A DNA stretch of 64,000 nt from Pseudoalteromonas rhizosphaerae (lineage in GTDB: Bacteria > Pseudomonadota > Gammaproteobacteria > Enterobacterales > Alteromonadaceae), in the NCBI RefSeq assembly GCF_902498845.1, contig NZ_CABVLM010000010.1, positions 124,001 to 188,000 on the forward strand, read 5' to 3'. A model generated the notes under the pieces. That model saw only the letters and a list, made by a program, of their open reading frames with translations, searched no databases and was not told the origin of the DNA. Made by a program: the position numbers and the translations under genes. Positions 10,390 to 19,724 of the stretch are shown here, in pieces. Every line of letters starts with the position of its first letter. Position 1 is the stretch's first letter.

Positions 10390-11053
10390 CCCCTTATTTG
10401 TCAGCGCTTTTATCATGGGCCTTATTGGCAGCGGACATTGCATAGCAATGTGTGGTGGTATTGCCAGCTCCTTACAATTAGCCACAGATAAAACCCGACC
10501 ATTGCAGTACTCCATTGCGTATAACATCGGTCGTGCCGGCAGTTATATGCTCGCAGGGGCGCTCGTTGCTGGGATCAGCAGCCATTTTGCCACCCAAAGT
10601 CATTGGTTCGCGTTAATTTTAGCGTTTTTAAGTGGCCTGTTTATGATTTTGGTTGGCTTGTATATCATGCGGTTAGGCGCAAGCTTACAATGGCTGGAAT
10701 CGCTAGGGAAAACCTTGGTGTGGCAGCACTTGGTAAAACTAAATCGTTTTATAATGCCAATCAACTCATTACCTAAAGCAATGGCTTATGGCGCATTATG
10801 GGGTTGGTTACCCTGTGGTTTAGTTTATTCAGCGCTAATCTGGGCGATGACCAGCAACACAGCCCTTGATGGCGCTCTAGTCATGCTATTTTTCGCGCTT
10901 GGTACGTTTCCCGCGATGTTAAGTATCGGCATGGGCGCACAAGTATTACATAAAGTATTAAATCACCCATGGGCACGAATAGCACTGGGCAGTGTACTTA
11001 TTTGGTACGGGATTTATTTACTTATCATTGCAACTGACAAGCTGCTGCATTAA
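10382..11053 (+). CDS. TauE/SafE-like membrane protein of the cbb3 assembly cluster
   Basis: About 223 residues with six hydrophobic segments. The early motif GLIGSGHCIAMCGGIASS, repeated in similar form as WLPCGLVYSAL, marks the 'sulfite exporter TauE/SafE' proteins that routinely accompany fixHIS and have been linked with copper handling. I prefer ATG 10382 (MIDPLFVSAF) because it overlaps the ccoS stop; an upstream in-frame ATG at 10349 would lie entirely inside ccoS. The true substrate is not known from sequence. Confidence 0.88.
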   Translation: MIDPLFVSAFIMGLIGSGHCIAMCGGIASSLQLATDKTRPLQYSIAYNIGRAGSYMLAGALVAGISSHFATQSHWFALILAFLSGLFMILVGLYIMRLGASLQWLESLGKTLVWQHLVKLNRFIMPINSLPKAMAYGALWGWLPCGLVYSALIWAMTSNTALDGALVMLFFALGTFPAMLSIGMGAQVLHKVLNHPWARIALGSVLIWYGIYLLIIATDKLLH

Positions 11054-11094
11054 TCTTAACAAATTAATGTGACAACATTTAATGGACTGAACTA

Positions 11095-11829
11095 ATGGAT
11101 TTATATCAAAACAAAGCCAAAAATAATTGCACAATCAGCTGCAATGACTGCAGCATAAGTCAACTGTGCTTGCCTTTTACCCTCAATGGGCAAGAAATGG
11201 ATAAACTTGATGAAATCATTGAGCGTAAAAAACCATTACACAAAGGGGATTTTCTTTTTGAATCAGGAGCGCCACTGAACGCTATTTTTGCTGTTCGTTC
11301 TGGTTCATTTAAGTCCTACACCCTTTCAGAGCAAGGTGACGAGCAAATTACTGGCTTTCACCTCGCAGGAGATTTAATAGGCTTTGATGCAATAAATAAA
11401 ATGGCACACCAAAGCTTTTCTCAAGCGCTCGAAACCTCAATGGTATGCGAAATTCCATTTGAAACACTTGATGATCTAGCGGGTAAATTACCAAAACTAC
11501 GCCAGCAGATTATGCGCCTGATGAGCAGTGAAATTAACTACGACCAAGAAATGTTTTTGTCACTGAATAAAAAATCAGCCGAAGAGCGCTTAGCTAGTTT
11601 TATCTACAACTTGTCAAATCGCTTTGGCGAACGCGGGTTTTCTCGTAAAGAGTTTCGCTTTACCATGACCCGTGGTGAAATTGGTAATTACCTTGGTTTA
11701 ACCGTTGAAACGATTAGTCGTTTACTGAGTCGTTTTCAAAAAGCTGCTTTAATAAAAGTGGAAGGCAAATTTATCACTATTCTAGATAGTGATGGGTTAT
11801 CCGCAGCTGCAGCAATTCACCCAAAATAA
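11095..11829 (+). CDS. fnr: FNR-family oxygen-sensing transcription regulator
   Basis: A 244-residue CRP/FNR protein very close to E. coli FNR (called EtrA in Shewanella). The iron-sulfur cluster ligands C16, C19 and C25 are present in [11 protein letters not shown], with the fourth near residue 118 (SMVCEIPF). Next come the cyclic-nucleotide-like domain ([20 protein letters not shown]) and a C-terminal HTH with [24 protein letters not shown]; the ETVSR-type recognition helix is typical of FNR. It probably controls the upstream oxidase genes under low oxygen. Confidence 0.96.
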   Translation: MDLYQNKAKNNCTISCNDCSISQLCLPFTLNGQEMDKLDEIIERKKPLHKGDFLFESGAPLNAIFAVRSGSFKSYTLSEQGDEQITGFHLAGDLIGFDAINKMAHQSFSQALETSMVCEIPFETLDDLAGKLPKLRQQIMRLMSSEINYDQEMFLSLNKKSAEERLASFIYNLSNRFGERGFSRKEFRFTMTRGEIGNYLGLTVETISRLLSRFQKAALIKVEGKFITILDSDGLSAAAAIHPK

Positions 11830-11862
11830 ACTTGATCTAGCGCAACAAGTTGTTAGCTGTTA

Positions 11863-11912
11863 CTTTAACTACTCACGTTATACGTTACACTCTAGCTATA
11901 AAGTAGTTAAAG
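11863..11912 (+). repeat. 11-bp perfect inverted repeat before uspE
   Basis: CTTTAACTACT at 11863-11873 is the exact reverse complement of AGTAGTTAAAG at 11902-11912, with 28 bases between. The right arm runs into the AAAGGAG ribosome site of uspE (ATG 11922). It could be an operator or, if transcribed, a hairpin covering part of the ribosome site. A promoter cannot be placed with confidence, so the choice is open. Confidence 0.6.
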
Positions 11913-11921
11913 GAGCAGCTT

Positions 11922-12848
11922 ATGAACACCATCAAACAAATACTCGCCATTATTGATCCAACCGCTGAGTCTCAGCATGGTTTATCTCGCTCTATCGAAT
12001 TAGCCAAAAAGTCCGGTGCCAGTATCACCGCTTTTATGAGCATTTATGATTTTTCCTATGAAATGACGACCATGCTCTCTGGCGATGAGCGCGAGGCAAT
12101 GCGCAATGCCGTCGTTAAAGACCGCCAGTTATGGCTGGATGAAATTTTGCAACATTACCCAGACGTTGATATTAACAGCCAAGTGGTTTGGCATAATCGC
12201 ACTTATGAAGCGATCATCGATACGGTAATAGACCAACAGTTTGATTTGGTTGTAAAAGGAACTCACCAGCACGATACACTTAAGTCAGTAATTTTTACTC
12301 CAACCGATTGGCATTTAATTCGTAAATGCCCAGCCCCGGTATTATTGGTAAAAGAGCACGCTTGGCCTTCGCAGGGTAATATTTTAGCTGCTGTTAACGC
12401 TGTAAGTGAAAATCAACAGCACCTTGATTTAAACCATCGTATTATTCAAGATGCGCAGTTTTTATGTGAACTGGCTAACGCAAGCCTTAGTATCGTGAAC
12501 GCCTATCCTGCGACACCGGTAAACATTGCAATTGAAATCCCTGAGTTTAATCCCAGTATTTATAACGAGTCGGTTAAAAAACATCATATAGAATCAACCC
12601 ATGAGTTAGCAGCTAGTCATCAAATCGCCCAGCATAACTGTGTCATAGAAGAAGGTTTACCAGAGGACGTGATCCCGGATGTAGCAAAGCGCCTTAATAG
12701 TGAATTAGTGGTAATTGGTACGGTTGGCCGCACTGGATTAAGTGCAGCCTTAGTAGGTAACACCGCAGAGCATGTTATTGACAGCCTTGATTGTGACGTA
12801 TTAGCCTTAAAACCCGATGGCTATGTGAGCCCGCTGGCAAAAGATTAA
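11922..12848 (+). CDS. uspE: Universal stress protein E
   Basis: A 308-residue cytoplasmic protein made of two tandem Usp domains. The first covers about residues 4-145 (start KQILAIIDPTAES, end CPAPVLLVKE) and the second about 155-300, with the nucleotide-binding style segment VIGTVGRTGLSAALVGNTAEHVI and DVLALKP. Gene order fnr-uspE-ttcA is conserved in many enteric and marine gammaproteobacteria, which supports the assignment. Strong ribosome site AAAGGAG. Confidence 0.95.
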   Translation: MNTIKQILAIIDPTAESQHGLSRSIELAKKSGASITAFMSIYDFSYEMTTMLSGDEREAMRNAVVKDRQLWLDEILQHYPDVDINSQVVWHNRTYEAIIDTVIDQQFDLVVKGTHQHDTLKSVIFTPTDWHLIRKCPAPVLLVKEHAWPSQGNILAAVNAVSENQQHLDLNHRIIQDAQFLCELANASLSIVNAYPATPVNIAIEIPEFNPSIYNESVKKHHIESTHELAASHQIAQHNCVIEEGLPEDVIPDVAKRLNSELVVIGTVGRTGLSAALVGNTAEHVIDSLDCDVLALKPDGYVSPLAKD

Positions 12849-12854
12849 ATAAAT

Positions 12855-12883
12855 TTTGTTGATTGAAACTTTAGGCATATAAT
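12855..12883 (+). promoter_or_regulatory. Predicted promoter of host ttcA
   Basis: A perfect -10 hexamer TATAAT at 12878-12883 has a weak -35 (TTTGTT, 12855-12860) 17 bases upstream. It lies 40 bases before the ttcA start codon. Because ttcA is now interrupted, transcription from here would run through the 5' stub into the island's recombinase operon, which has the same orientation; I see no terminator between them. Confidence 0.55.
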
Positions 12884-12922
12884 ACGCCCCTTTATTTTAC
12901 CCATAGTTCTAAAGGGGGCGTA

Positions 12923-13090
12923 ATGTCGCATTCTGTTCAAGCCAAAGCTCAACATAGCTTATCTAAGTTACAAAAACGCTTACGTCGTCAAACCGGTCAA
13001 GCGGTGATGGACTTCAATATGATTGAAGAAGGCGACCGTATCATGGTGTGCCTCTCTGGTGGAAAATTATATTCAATAACTATATTGTAA
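12923..13090 (+). pseudogene. ttcA: Host ttcA, 5' fragment cut by the island
   Basis: ATG 12923, behind a strong ribosome site (AAAGGGGG), begins a normal TtcA N-terminus ([17 protein letters not shown] ... MVCLSGGK). The match stops at the lysine codon (13064-13066) of the PP-loop SGGKDS; after that the frame reads seven foreign codons and stops at 13088-13090. The gene resumes at 29595 with Lys-Asp-Ser-Tyr. Joining the two parts would give an intact protein of about 301 residues. TtcA adds 2-thiocytidine at position 32 of certain tRNAs; the stub cannot do so. Confidence 0.95.
13067..13083 (+). repeat. Left terminal inverted repeat of the island
   Basis: TTATATTcAATAAcTAT begins directly after the host GGA-AAA codons. 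Its inverted partner at 29576-29591 reads, on the opposite strand, TTATATTaAATAATAT. The two agree at nearly every position apart from one substitution and one single-base gap, and both sit immediately next to the six-base Gly-Lys codon pair of ttcA, which defines the island ends. Confidence 0.8.
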
Positions 13091-13208
13091 AGCATCTTTC
13101 ACCTACTTCCCCCTTTTGATATCTATTATTAATTTTATTTTCCACAAAAATATGTAAAGTCTGCTATTTTATAAGAACACCTTATTATTCAAAAAAAATT
13201 TGTAAAGT

Positions 13209-14477
13209 ATGAATGTCAGTAAATACCGTCTTGGGGATAAACGCTTTATTGCCTTCATAGATGAGAATCACATCCCTGTAGAACCTTTAGCAAATGCTTT
13301 TTTGTATACAATTTTTTTTCATTCATCTATCGCTACAAAATTTCGAATAGCCAATGAATTAAAAATTATTTTGAATTATTTCAAATCAAAAGCAATTAAC
13401 TTAGAGGAGAGGATTTCAACAGGAGAACTATTAACAGAAGCAGAGATTAGTAATTTTTACGCTTCAATGAGAATGAATAAAAGCGCTTTGGATCAAAAAG
13501 ATCAAATTTATTCCATAAACACCCCCGATATTTACAGTAAAAAAATAAGGAATTCAATTTCTGTATCCAATCATTCTAGTGCTCTAGTAGCTATTGAAAC
13601 GTGCACAGGAAGAGTCAGAACCTTTAGAAAGTATTTGAGCTATATCTTTGACTATTTCCATGGACATAGTATTCCGTCACAAGAGTTATTATCTTCTTTC
13701 AGTAGAATTCAAGCTCGGATACAAATAAAAGAAAAATACACCAAGGAATCAAAATCATACAAAAGCATGATGCTACAAGAAAGCGTTATAGAGAATGATA
13801 CTTACAAGCAATTTAAAGAAGTGATACAACCACATAATCCAAGAAATCCATTTAAAAAATCAAAATTCAGAAATTACCTCATATTATCTATACTTGATCA
13901 AACAGGTATCCGAAGAAGTGAAGTTTGCAAAATTAAGATATCTGATTGCCAATTCTTTGACAGTTTTGACAAAATAAAGATATATTCGACCCCTGACGAC
14001 TCATCAGATCCTCGACTTGATAGACCAAACAATAAACGAGGAATCTCTCACTTAGTCTCTATTAATACTAGTTTAATGCATGAAATTTACTTCTATATAA
14101 ATAGTATTAGAAATTTATATCCAAAAGCAGCCAGTCATGATTTTTTATTTATTTCTGAAAAAAATTCGAAAAATTCGGCTGGTTTGCCACTATCGAGAAA
14201 CTCTGTAAACTATTCCCTTAAAAAAGTGTCCCGCTTACTGAACTCAAAAATTCACCCGCACTTATTGCGGCATAAATGGAATGAAAGATACACTGAATAT
14301 GCTGCTAAAAAAGGCCTCAATAAAGAATGGGTCGAAGATTCTAGAAGAGCTGCTATGGGCTGGGTTCCAGGCTCTAATACTGGCAGAATTTATAATTTGA
14401 AGTATGAACAACTAACAGCTATGCGAATCATGCAGGAGCATCAAGGAGAAATAGATGGCTTCAAATCAAAAGAATAA
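13209..14477 (+). CDS. Tyrosine recombinase, first gene of the island operon (GinA-like)
   Basis: A 422-residue site-specific recombinase. Catalytic-type features are visible: an arginine in LDQTGIRRSEV (about 235-236), HLLRH at 351-355, a tryptophan-containing AAMGWVPGSNTGRIY segment and a likely nucleophile at Tyr395 (Tyr399 is the alternative). The N-terminal 200 residues would be the core-binding domain. It begins 118 bases after the truncated ttcA frame ends, and its 3' end overlaps the next gene by 23 bases, indicating coupling. With the next three genes it should excise and integrate the island. Confidence 0.88.
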   Translation: MNVSKYRLGDKRFIAFIDENHIPVEPLANAFLYTIFFHSSIATKFRIANELKIILNYFKSKAINLEERISTGELLTEAEISNFYASMRMNKSALDQKDQIYSINTPDIYSKKIRNSISVSNHSSALVAIETCTGRVRTFRKYLSYIFDYFHGHSIPSQELLSSFSRIQARIQIKEKYTKESKSYKSMMLQESVIENDTYKQFKEVIQPHNPRNPFKKSKFRNYLILSILDQTGIRRSEVCKIKISDCQFFDSFDKIKIYSTPDDSSDPRLDRPNNKRGISHLVSINTSLMHEIYFYINSIRNLYPKAASHDFLFISEKNSKNSAGLPLSRNSVNYSLKKVSRLLNSKIHPHLLRHKWNERYTEYAAKKGLNKEWVEDSRRAAMGWVPGSNTGRIYNLKYEQLTAMRIMQEHQGEIDGFKSKE

Positions 14478-16128
14478 TGAAACTATTTCAAACACAATTT
14501 GTTTACCACAATATTTTACGTCTCAAGCTGGTCTAAAAGTTAAAACCTTTGAACCCGAGTGGGTCATTGATGATGGTGGCAACAATGCAAAAATCAATAT
14601 TTCTTGGCTGTTAAATTTCGAAGAAAACTTGGTATTTCGAGACTCTTTAATTGACACTTTAATTCACTATGTAGAATCAAAATCTGCACTAACAGTCTGT
14701 ACAGTTACTTTCGCTATAAGGGCTGCTTTTCCTAGTGATAAAATCAAAGTTACTGAGTTTACGCTTAATTGGCATGAACTAGCAGACTCTACAAAAAAAA
14801 CCTTAAAAGGTTTCATTTCTACGGCTTATAAATTGAATAATATGATTTTTAGAGAATTTCAAGAAATAACAAAGAAGTTCAATTTTAAATCTAAATTTCA
14901 AGGGTTAGATCCAACCAAAGGCCGCCTAACTGACTATGAATACGATTCAATGCTGCAGGAGCTAAGAGTTAAATGTAATGCAATACCGAAAACCCCTCCA
15001 AAAGACTTTAGCTTTTATTCCAGTAACTCAGGCAATAAACTAAAATTTGAAAGTTATAAATCAATAATTTGTTATAGAACAATGGTACAGTTAGCTAGGA
15101 GGCCTAAGCAAATTTCATTCTTAAGATGGAGTGATGTATTACCTGTTTTTATCTCTTTTCAAGATAAACATATAGAGATAGAACCTCTTCATACTGGATT
15201 AAAAGAACTTCATGTGCGTTGTTATAAAATAAAACAAGGTGATACTGCTAGCTTCAGAAACATTCCTGAAATGTTTACGATTAAATTAACAGAATCCTTC
15301 TCCCAACTATTGCTAAAGTATTGTGATATATATAGAACTGGATTTAAATTAGCATTAGAAAGAAGTGGAAATTATATCTCTGAAAATGAAATAACAACGT
15401 TAATGGCTAATTTGCCACTTTTTCCATCCCAAGACCTCTTCATTACAAATTTTGATAAAAAAATACTAAATACTTTACGTAAAGGAAACTCTAAATTATT
15501 TCACCTTTCAGAAGGTAGTATAACTGCTTATGCAAAAACACATGGAAAGTGCTTAAGTGACAGAAAAGCTGATGTGATAGCTACAAATAATAGACTAAGA
15601 CATACATGGCTTTGTAATGCAGCTATTCGTGGTGAATCCATTGAAGATATTTCAAAAATTACAAATGTAACACTTCCTGCGGCAAGGCATTATCTTCAAC
15701 TCGGTTTGGAAGAAAGGCAATATATTGATAATAATTACAATGCAAACGAACTGTTAAGGAATGCATTTAAACCACAGAGCCTAATATTTGATAGTGATGA
15801 AGTAATCGAAAACGAGATTGCCGAAATAGTTGGAGTAGAGAAAGAAAAACCAACATGTACATCATGTGACCATAAGATAAGAATGGTCAGACCAATCCCA
15901 TGTTATGGATGTTCGAATTTCATCCCTATATTAGAAGCTGATCATAATTCAATTCTTGAGCAAGCAATAGCGAAGCGAAAATACATATCGCAATTCGGAA
16001 GTTCAAATACAACAGTTGGCTCTACAGAGAGACTTGATAAAGCAATAAAGTATATAAGGATCACCATAGCGGTATGTAATGAAGAAATGGCAAACCTTCT
16101 CAAAATAGAAAAAGGTAAAAGGACTTAA
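14455..16128 (+). CDS. Large tyrosine recombinase-like protein, second gene (GinB-like)
   Basis: A 557-residue protein. VQLARRPKQISFLRW (Arg215/216) and NNRLRHTWL (Arg382, His383) match the catalytic boxes of tyrosine recombinases, and Tyr413 in PAARHYLQLG is the candidate nucleophile. The C-terminus has a probable zinc ribbon with cysteines at about 468, 471, 483 and 486. Its start lies inside the preceding gene and it ends one base before the next start. The counterpart in Tn554-like logic is TnpB. Confidence 0.87.
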   Translation: MASNQKNNETISNTICLPQYFTSQAGLKVKTFEPEWVIDDGGNNAKINISWLLNFEENLVFRDSLIDTLIHYVESKSALTVCTVTFAIRAAFPSDKIKVTEFTLNWHELADSTKKTLKGFISTAYKLNNMIFREFQEITKKFNFKSKFQGLDPTKGRLTDYEYDSMLQELRVKCNAIPKTPPKDFSFYSSNSGNKLKFESYKSIICYRTMVQLARRPKQISFLRWSDVLPVFISFQDKHIEIEPLHTGLKELHVRCYKIKQGDTASFRNIPEMFTIKLTESFSQLLLKYCDIYRTGFKLALERSGNYISENEITTLMANLPLFPSQDLFITNFDKKILNTLRKGNSKLFHLSEGSITAYAKTHGKCLSDRKADVIATNNRLRHTWLCNAAIRGESIEDISKITNVTLPAARHYLQLGLEERQYIDNNYNANELLRNAFKPQSLIFDSDEVIENEIAEIVGVEKEKPTCTSCDHKIRMVRPIPCYGCSNFIPILEADHNSILEQAIAKRKYISQFGSSNTTVGSTERLDKAIKYIRITIAVCNEEMANLLKIEKGKRT

Positions 16129-16129
16129 T

Positions 16130-18502
16130 ATGATTAATAAATACGAACAAAGCCTACGAGAATTCACAGCCAAATACTCTTCAGATATACCGAAAACAAT
16201 ATCAGGGATTGATGGGTTGGAACCATCATGGGAACAGCCTGTTTGGTATATAACAGATCCCAATACTAAAGTCCGTCACCGATACTTACTAATTAAAACA
16301 ACATCAGGAAAAAAACGGCCTAATTACGATTCTTTTTTTAGAAACTTAGAAACTTACACACCTTATTTATTTGATGAACAATATTCAATTCTGTTAAAAA
16401 TATACACAATTGAAATGCAACTAGAAAATATAGTAAACAACTCTAGACAACATAGAGTAACCGTTGCTTCAAAGATCTTAACTGAAGCCCAAAAATATAG
16501 TTCGTTAAATGAACTCCCCCTCCCCTACTGGAATAGTATTAACTTATCCAACATATTTTGGGATTTTTGTAAGTCACATAATTTACTATCTGGCAGTGTT
16601 AGGCCAAGCCATAAAGATAGAGCTAGAGATGCAGACCTATCTATCATTAAAAATTCAAAGAATTTGAAAATGACACCGGAGTCTATAATTATTGCTTGCG
16701 GGAATATTTTTCAGACAATTTTTCAATCTATTGACGAAGACGGTGTACTTTTAAACAATGATATAGATATGAAAAATGCGATCGTAATAACAGGCATATT
16801 GCTCGGTTTAGCAACTCCCAGTAGGTTAGCTATCGAATTCCCATTATTAATGAACCAAAAATTAAAAACTATTACACCAAAAAATGGACAAACTATTAGC
16901 TACCTAGATTGGGTAGGAAGCAAAGGTTATCAAGATAACTCCACTCATATACTCGCAGTATTAGCGCCCTATGTAGGGAAAGCAATTAATTTTTTCCATA
17001 TTCACTTTAAGCCTGAGAGATATTACATTCGCTATTTAAAAGATACGAAGCAATCTTGGAAGCAAATTTTGTCTGACTTTCAAGTAGATCCAGAACGAAT
17101 GAGCTACTTAGATTTTAGTGTCCCCCCTAACTTATTCACTGTTGCTTACGCTCTTGGTTTTTATCCTATAAAGTATGAGGTATCAATCTTAAAAAGTAAG
17201 GATTACTTAGTTTTTGTGCCCAACCAAAAAAGGATAAAATATCGTAAATACTTAGATCCCATAAGTAAAAAGTCATACAGCAAAAGTGATGCACATAAAC
17301 GAGTGCATATATCTAAAGTATCGAAAGATGATTTAATTTTGAACTTAACTGGGTTAGGAAAAATAAAATTCAATAGTTCACAATGTAATTCAGGGGTCCA
17401 TCAAATTTTACAAATCCAAAATATTGGTGACAAACTAATAAGTGATCTAAATCAACCTCAAATTAGCACTGTTGGCTTACTTCAAGATGCAATTATAAAT
17501 ATCCAGAAAAATGCAATTCCTACATTTCCAATTGATTTCTTAGATTCTGAAATAGGTGCTGATTTAGAAAACCTTTTATTCTGTTACTCACCAGGTAAAC
17601 ACTCAATAAAAAACAAGAAAGGATTATCCTCTAGCCCTTTATTTATAACTTCAATAAAGATTTTAAAGAATGACTTAATAAGCTCGATGAATGGTCCTGA
17701 ATTTTACTTAGACAATAACATTTTTTATAAATATGGTTTTGGGTTTCAGAAGCTAAAACCCCATTCACTTCGCCATTTTGTTAACACTCATGCTGAGAAA
17801 GGTAATATTCCTTTGTCAATAATTTCAGCTTGGTCAGGAAGAGTAAGCGTCAAGCAAACGCTAGAATATATTCATACTTCAGATGAAGAAAAAGCTGACC
17901 GCATAAAGTCTACATTAGAGTTAGACCACTCATCAAAAAGCATACGAGTAACAACTAAAAATGATCTAAAACGTTTTAGCTCTACACCTGCAAGCCTTTC
18001 AGACACTGGTGTTTGTGTACAGGAACTGTCTGTAACGCCTTGCAATTATATTAATAACTTCCTAAGCGGTTGTTTTGGTTGTGAGAGTGCGTGCTATGTA
18101 TGCGGCGACGAAAAAGCAATCGAAATGCTTGAAAACGATTATAAATTTCAATCAGTTCGATTAAAAACATATTCAAACTCGCATAACATTCATATTTCTT
18201 CAGCCAAAAAACTATGGTGGCTAAATCACTCACAAGGAGTTGCACTATTAGGACAATTGATCCAAGTCCTGCTTTCAAATAAAGCTGGAAATTTAGTCAG
18301 TATAGCAGTAGACAAAAAAAAGTTATTTATTACTGATATTAAAACAAAAGAAACCGAAGAAATATTATTATCAATACCTTCTGATGAGGTTCTTTTAAAG
18401 CAATTAGATTGTACGCCAGCTAAAAAGAATCACGTACCTGAAGAAATGAAACTATTACTTTCCTCTTTTGGCATGATTAATTCAAATAACCATTATGAGT
18501 AG
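16130..18502 (+). CDS. Very large tyrosine recombinase-like protein, third gene (GinC-like)
   Basis: A 790-residue protein. The catalytic C-terminal half carries KPHSLRHFVNTH (His about 545) and, about 34 residues later, TLEYIHTSDEEKA with a candidate nucleophile tyrosine near 579. Downstream, CFGCESACYVCG is a likely zinc-binding cluster, as in the second gene. The first half has no motif I recognise. Three consecutive recombinases of increasing size are the signature of GInt islands; RIT elements also have three, but of similar smaller size. Confidence 0.86.
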   Translation: MINKYEQSLREFTAKYSSDIPKTISGIDGLEPSWEQPVWYITDPNTKVRHRYLLIKTTSGKKRPNYDSFFRNLETYTPYLFDEQYSILLKIYTIEMQLENIVNNSRQHRVTVASKILTEAQKYSSLNELPLPYWNSINLSNIFWDFCKSHNLLSGSVRPSHKDRARDADLSIIKNSKNLKMTPESIIIACGNIFQTIFQSIDEDGVLLNNDIDMKNAIVITGILLGLATPSRLAIEFPLLMNQKLKTITPKNGQTISYLDWVGSKGYQDNSTHILAVLAPYVGKAINFFHIHFKPERYYIRYLKDTKQSWKQILSDFQVDPERMSYLDFSVPPNLFTVAYALGFYPIKYEVSILKSKDYLVFVPNQKRIKYRKYLDPISKKSYSKSDAHKRVHISKVSKDDLILNLTGLGKIKFNSSQCNSGVHQILQIQNIGDKLISDLNQPQISTVGLLQDAIINIQKNAIPTFPIDFLDSEIGADLENLLFCYSPGKHSIKNKKGLSSSPLFITSIKILKNDLISSMNGPEFYLDNNIFYKYGFGFQKLKPHSLRHFVNTHAEKGNIPLSIISAWSGRVSVKQTLEYIHTSDEEKADRIKSTLELDHSSKSIRVTTKNDLKRFSSTPASLSDTGVCVQELSVTPCNYINNFLSGCFGCESACYVCGDEKAIEMLENDYKFQSVRLKTYSNSHNIHISSAKKLWWLNHSQGVALLGQLIQVLLSNKAGNLVSIAVDKKKLFITDIKTKETEEILLSIPSDEVLLKQLDCTPAKKNHVPEEMKLLLSSFGMINSNNHYE

Positions 18503-18510
18503 AAGCTTAC

Positions 18511-18921
18511 ATGTCAGCAAAACCTAAAATAACTGAAGATGAACAATTTAAAATAGAAAAAATGCTATTCCTTTGGGAAGGTAAACTCACATGGAGCATG
18601 TTAACTCAGAAGATAAAAATTGAATTAGGTATGAAAATATCACGGCAGACATTAACTACTTATAAAGGAATTTATAACGCCTATAGCAATAAAAAAGAAC
18701 TGTACAGTGGAAAAACACATCAAGTAGAAAAAAGAATCACTCAGAGTGATGTGACATTGGTGAAGCAATTAGAAAATCTTCAGGCTGAAATAGAGTTAAA
18801 AAATAAAACAATCAATGAACAAAAAAGATTTTTGCAGCGAATTTTACAAAACGCAATTGAAATTCCAGCCCTCAAAGGAAACCTTGATATATTAATTGCA
18901 GAAAGGCCAGAGGATAAGTAA
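18511..18921 (+). CDS. Small HTH/coiled-coil accessory protein (GinD-like)
   Basis: A 136-residue basic protein. Residues about 25-60 (WSMLTQKIKIEL ... ISRQTLTTYKGIYNAY) look like a helix-turn-helix, followed by a predicted coiled coil (about 85-115, LVKQLENLQAEIELKNKTI). It follows the third recombinase by 8 bases. In GInt islands a small fourth gene of this kind is required for recombination, and Tn554 has a small TnpC in the same place, so an accessory DNA-binding role is likely. Confidence 0.8.
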   Translation: MSAKPKITEDEQFKIEKMLFLWEGKLTWSMLTQKIKIELGMKISRQTLTTYKGIYNAYSNKKELYSGKTHQVEKRITQSDVTLVKQLENLQAEIELKNKTINEQKRFLQRILQNAIEIPALKGNLDILIAERPEDK

Positions 18922-18998
18922 GTTGCAAAATAATGTGTTTCATTAGGGATAGATGATGATCTTGCATCAACAACATAAATAATAAATAGGGAAAGAAA

Positions 18999-19724
18999 AT
19001 GACAAGAATAAGTGACTCTCAGATAAAGATGGCTTACATCGTGAGTAAAGAAGTTTTTTTAGGTAAATTAAGAAAGATTGATGGCGCATTAATCTTATCA
19101 GATGATTATGACTTAAATAAAGCTAGTGCTGGAGATTTCATTAATTGTTTTAAATGCATGGCAGAAGGACGAATATTTCAACGTGCTATGAGCTGTAAAG
19201 CTATGGACATCTTTATTAAAAATATTGCGGATGATTTCTCCTTTGAAGTGCTTGAAAATGCACTCAATGCTTTGGAGTTGCATATAAATTACTATGAAGC
19301 CCAATATGATACTAATTCGCCCTCAATGCGCAAAATTTTAAATATGCATAGAGCAACTATGTTTAATAGTAACTCAATTGAGTCTATATTCAATCAGTTC
19401 CAAAAAGATATTGATAAATCCCTTAGCCTTTCTAGTGATGAAAGGAAAAGGTTTATCAATGCTAGCGACCCAAATCCAAAGCAAATAACAGTTAGTGTTA
19501 AAGTCTATCAACGCAATTCACATGTTGTAGCTGAGAGAGCTTCTATTGCAGATGGTATTTGTGAAAGATGCAAGACTCAGGCCCCATTTTTGAGAGCTAA
19601 AGATGGTTCCCCATATTTAGAGGTCCATCATATAAAGCATTTAAGTGAAGGAGGTTTGGACACGTTAGATAATACTATTGCTCTATGCCCAAATTGTCAT
19701 CGCGAGCTTCACTTCGGTCAATAA
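18999..19724 (+). CDS. HNH endonuclease domain protein
   Basis: A 241-residue protein with an unrecognised N-terminal 160 residues and a C-terminal HNH domain: CERCK, EVHHIKHLSEGG, LDNTIALCPNCHRELH. Four cysteines and the paired histidines are intact. The domain resembles that of McrA-type restriction proteins, which cut modified DNA, but the target is unknown. It has its own ribosome site (AGGGAAAG) and follows the recombinase operon by 77 bases; it may be defence cargo or belong to an element-related function. Confidence 0.85.
   Translation: MTRISDSQIKMAYIVSKEVFLGKLRKIDGALILSDDYDLNKASAGDFINCFKCMAEGRIFQRAMSCKAMDIFIKNIADDFSFEVLENALNALELHINYYEAQYDTNSPSMRKILNMHRATMFNSNSIESIFNQFQKDIDKSLSLSSDERKRFINASDPNPKQITVSVKVYQRNSHVVAERASIADGICERCKTQAPFLRAKDGSPYLEVHHIKHLSEGGLDTLDNTIALCPNCHRELHFGQ

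Noticed and set aside
13209..18502. RIT (recombinase-in-trio) element
   Set aside because: RIT elements also have three recombinase genes, but of similar, smaller size. Here the sizes rise from 422 to 790 and a fourth HTH gene follows, which fits GInt-type islands better.
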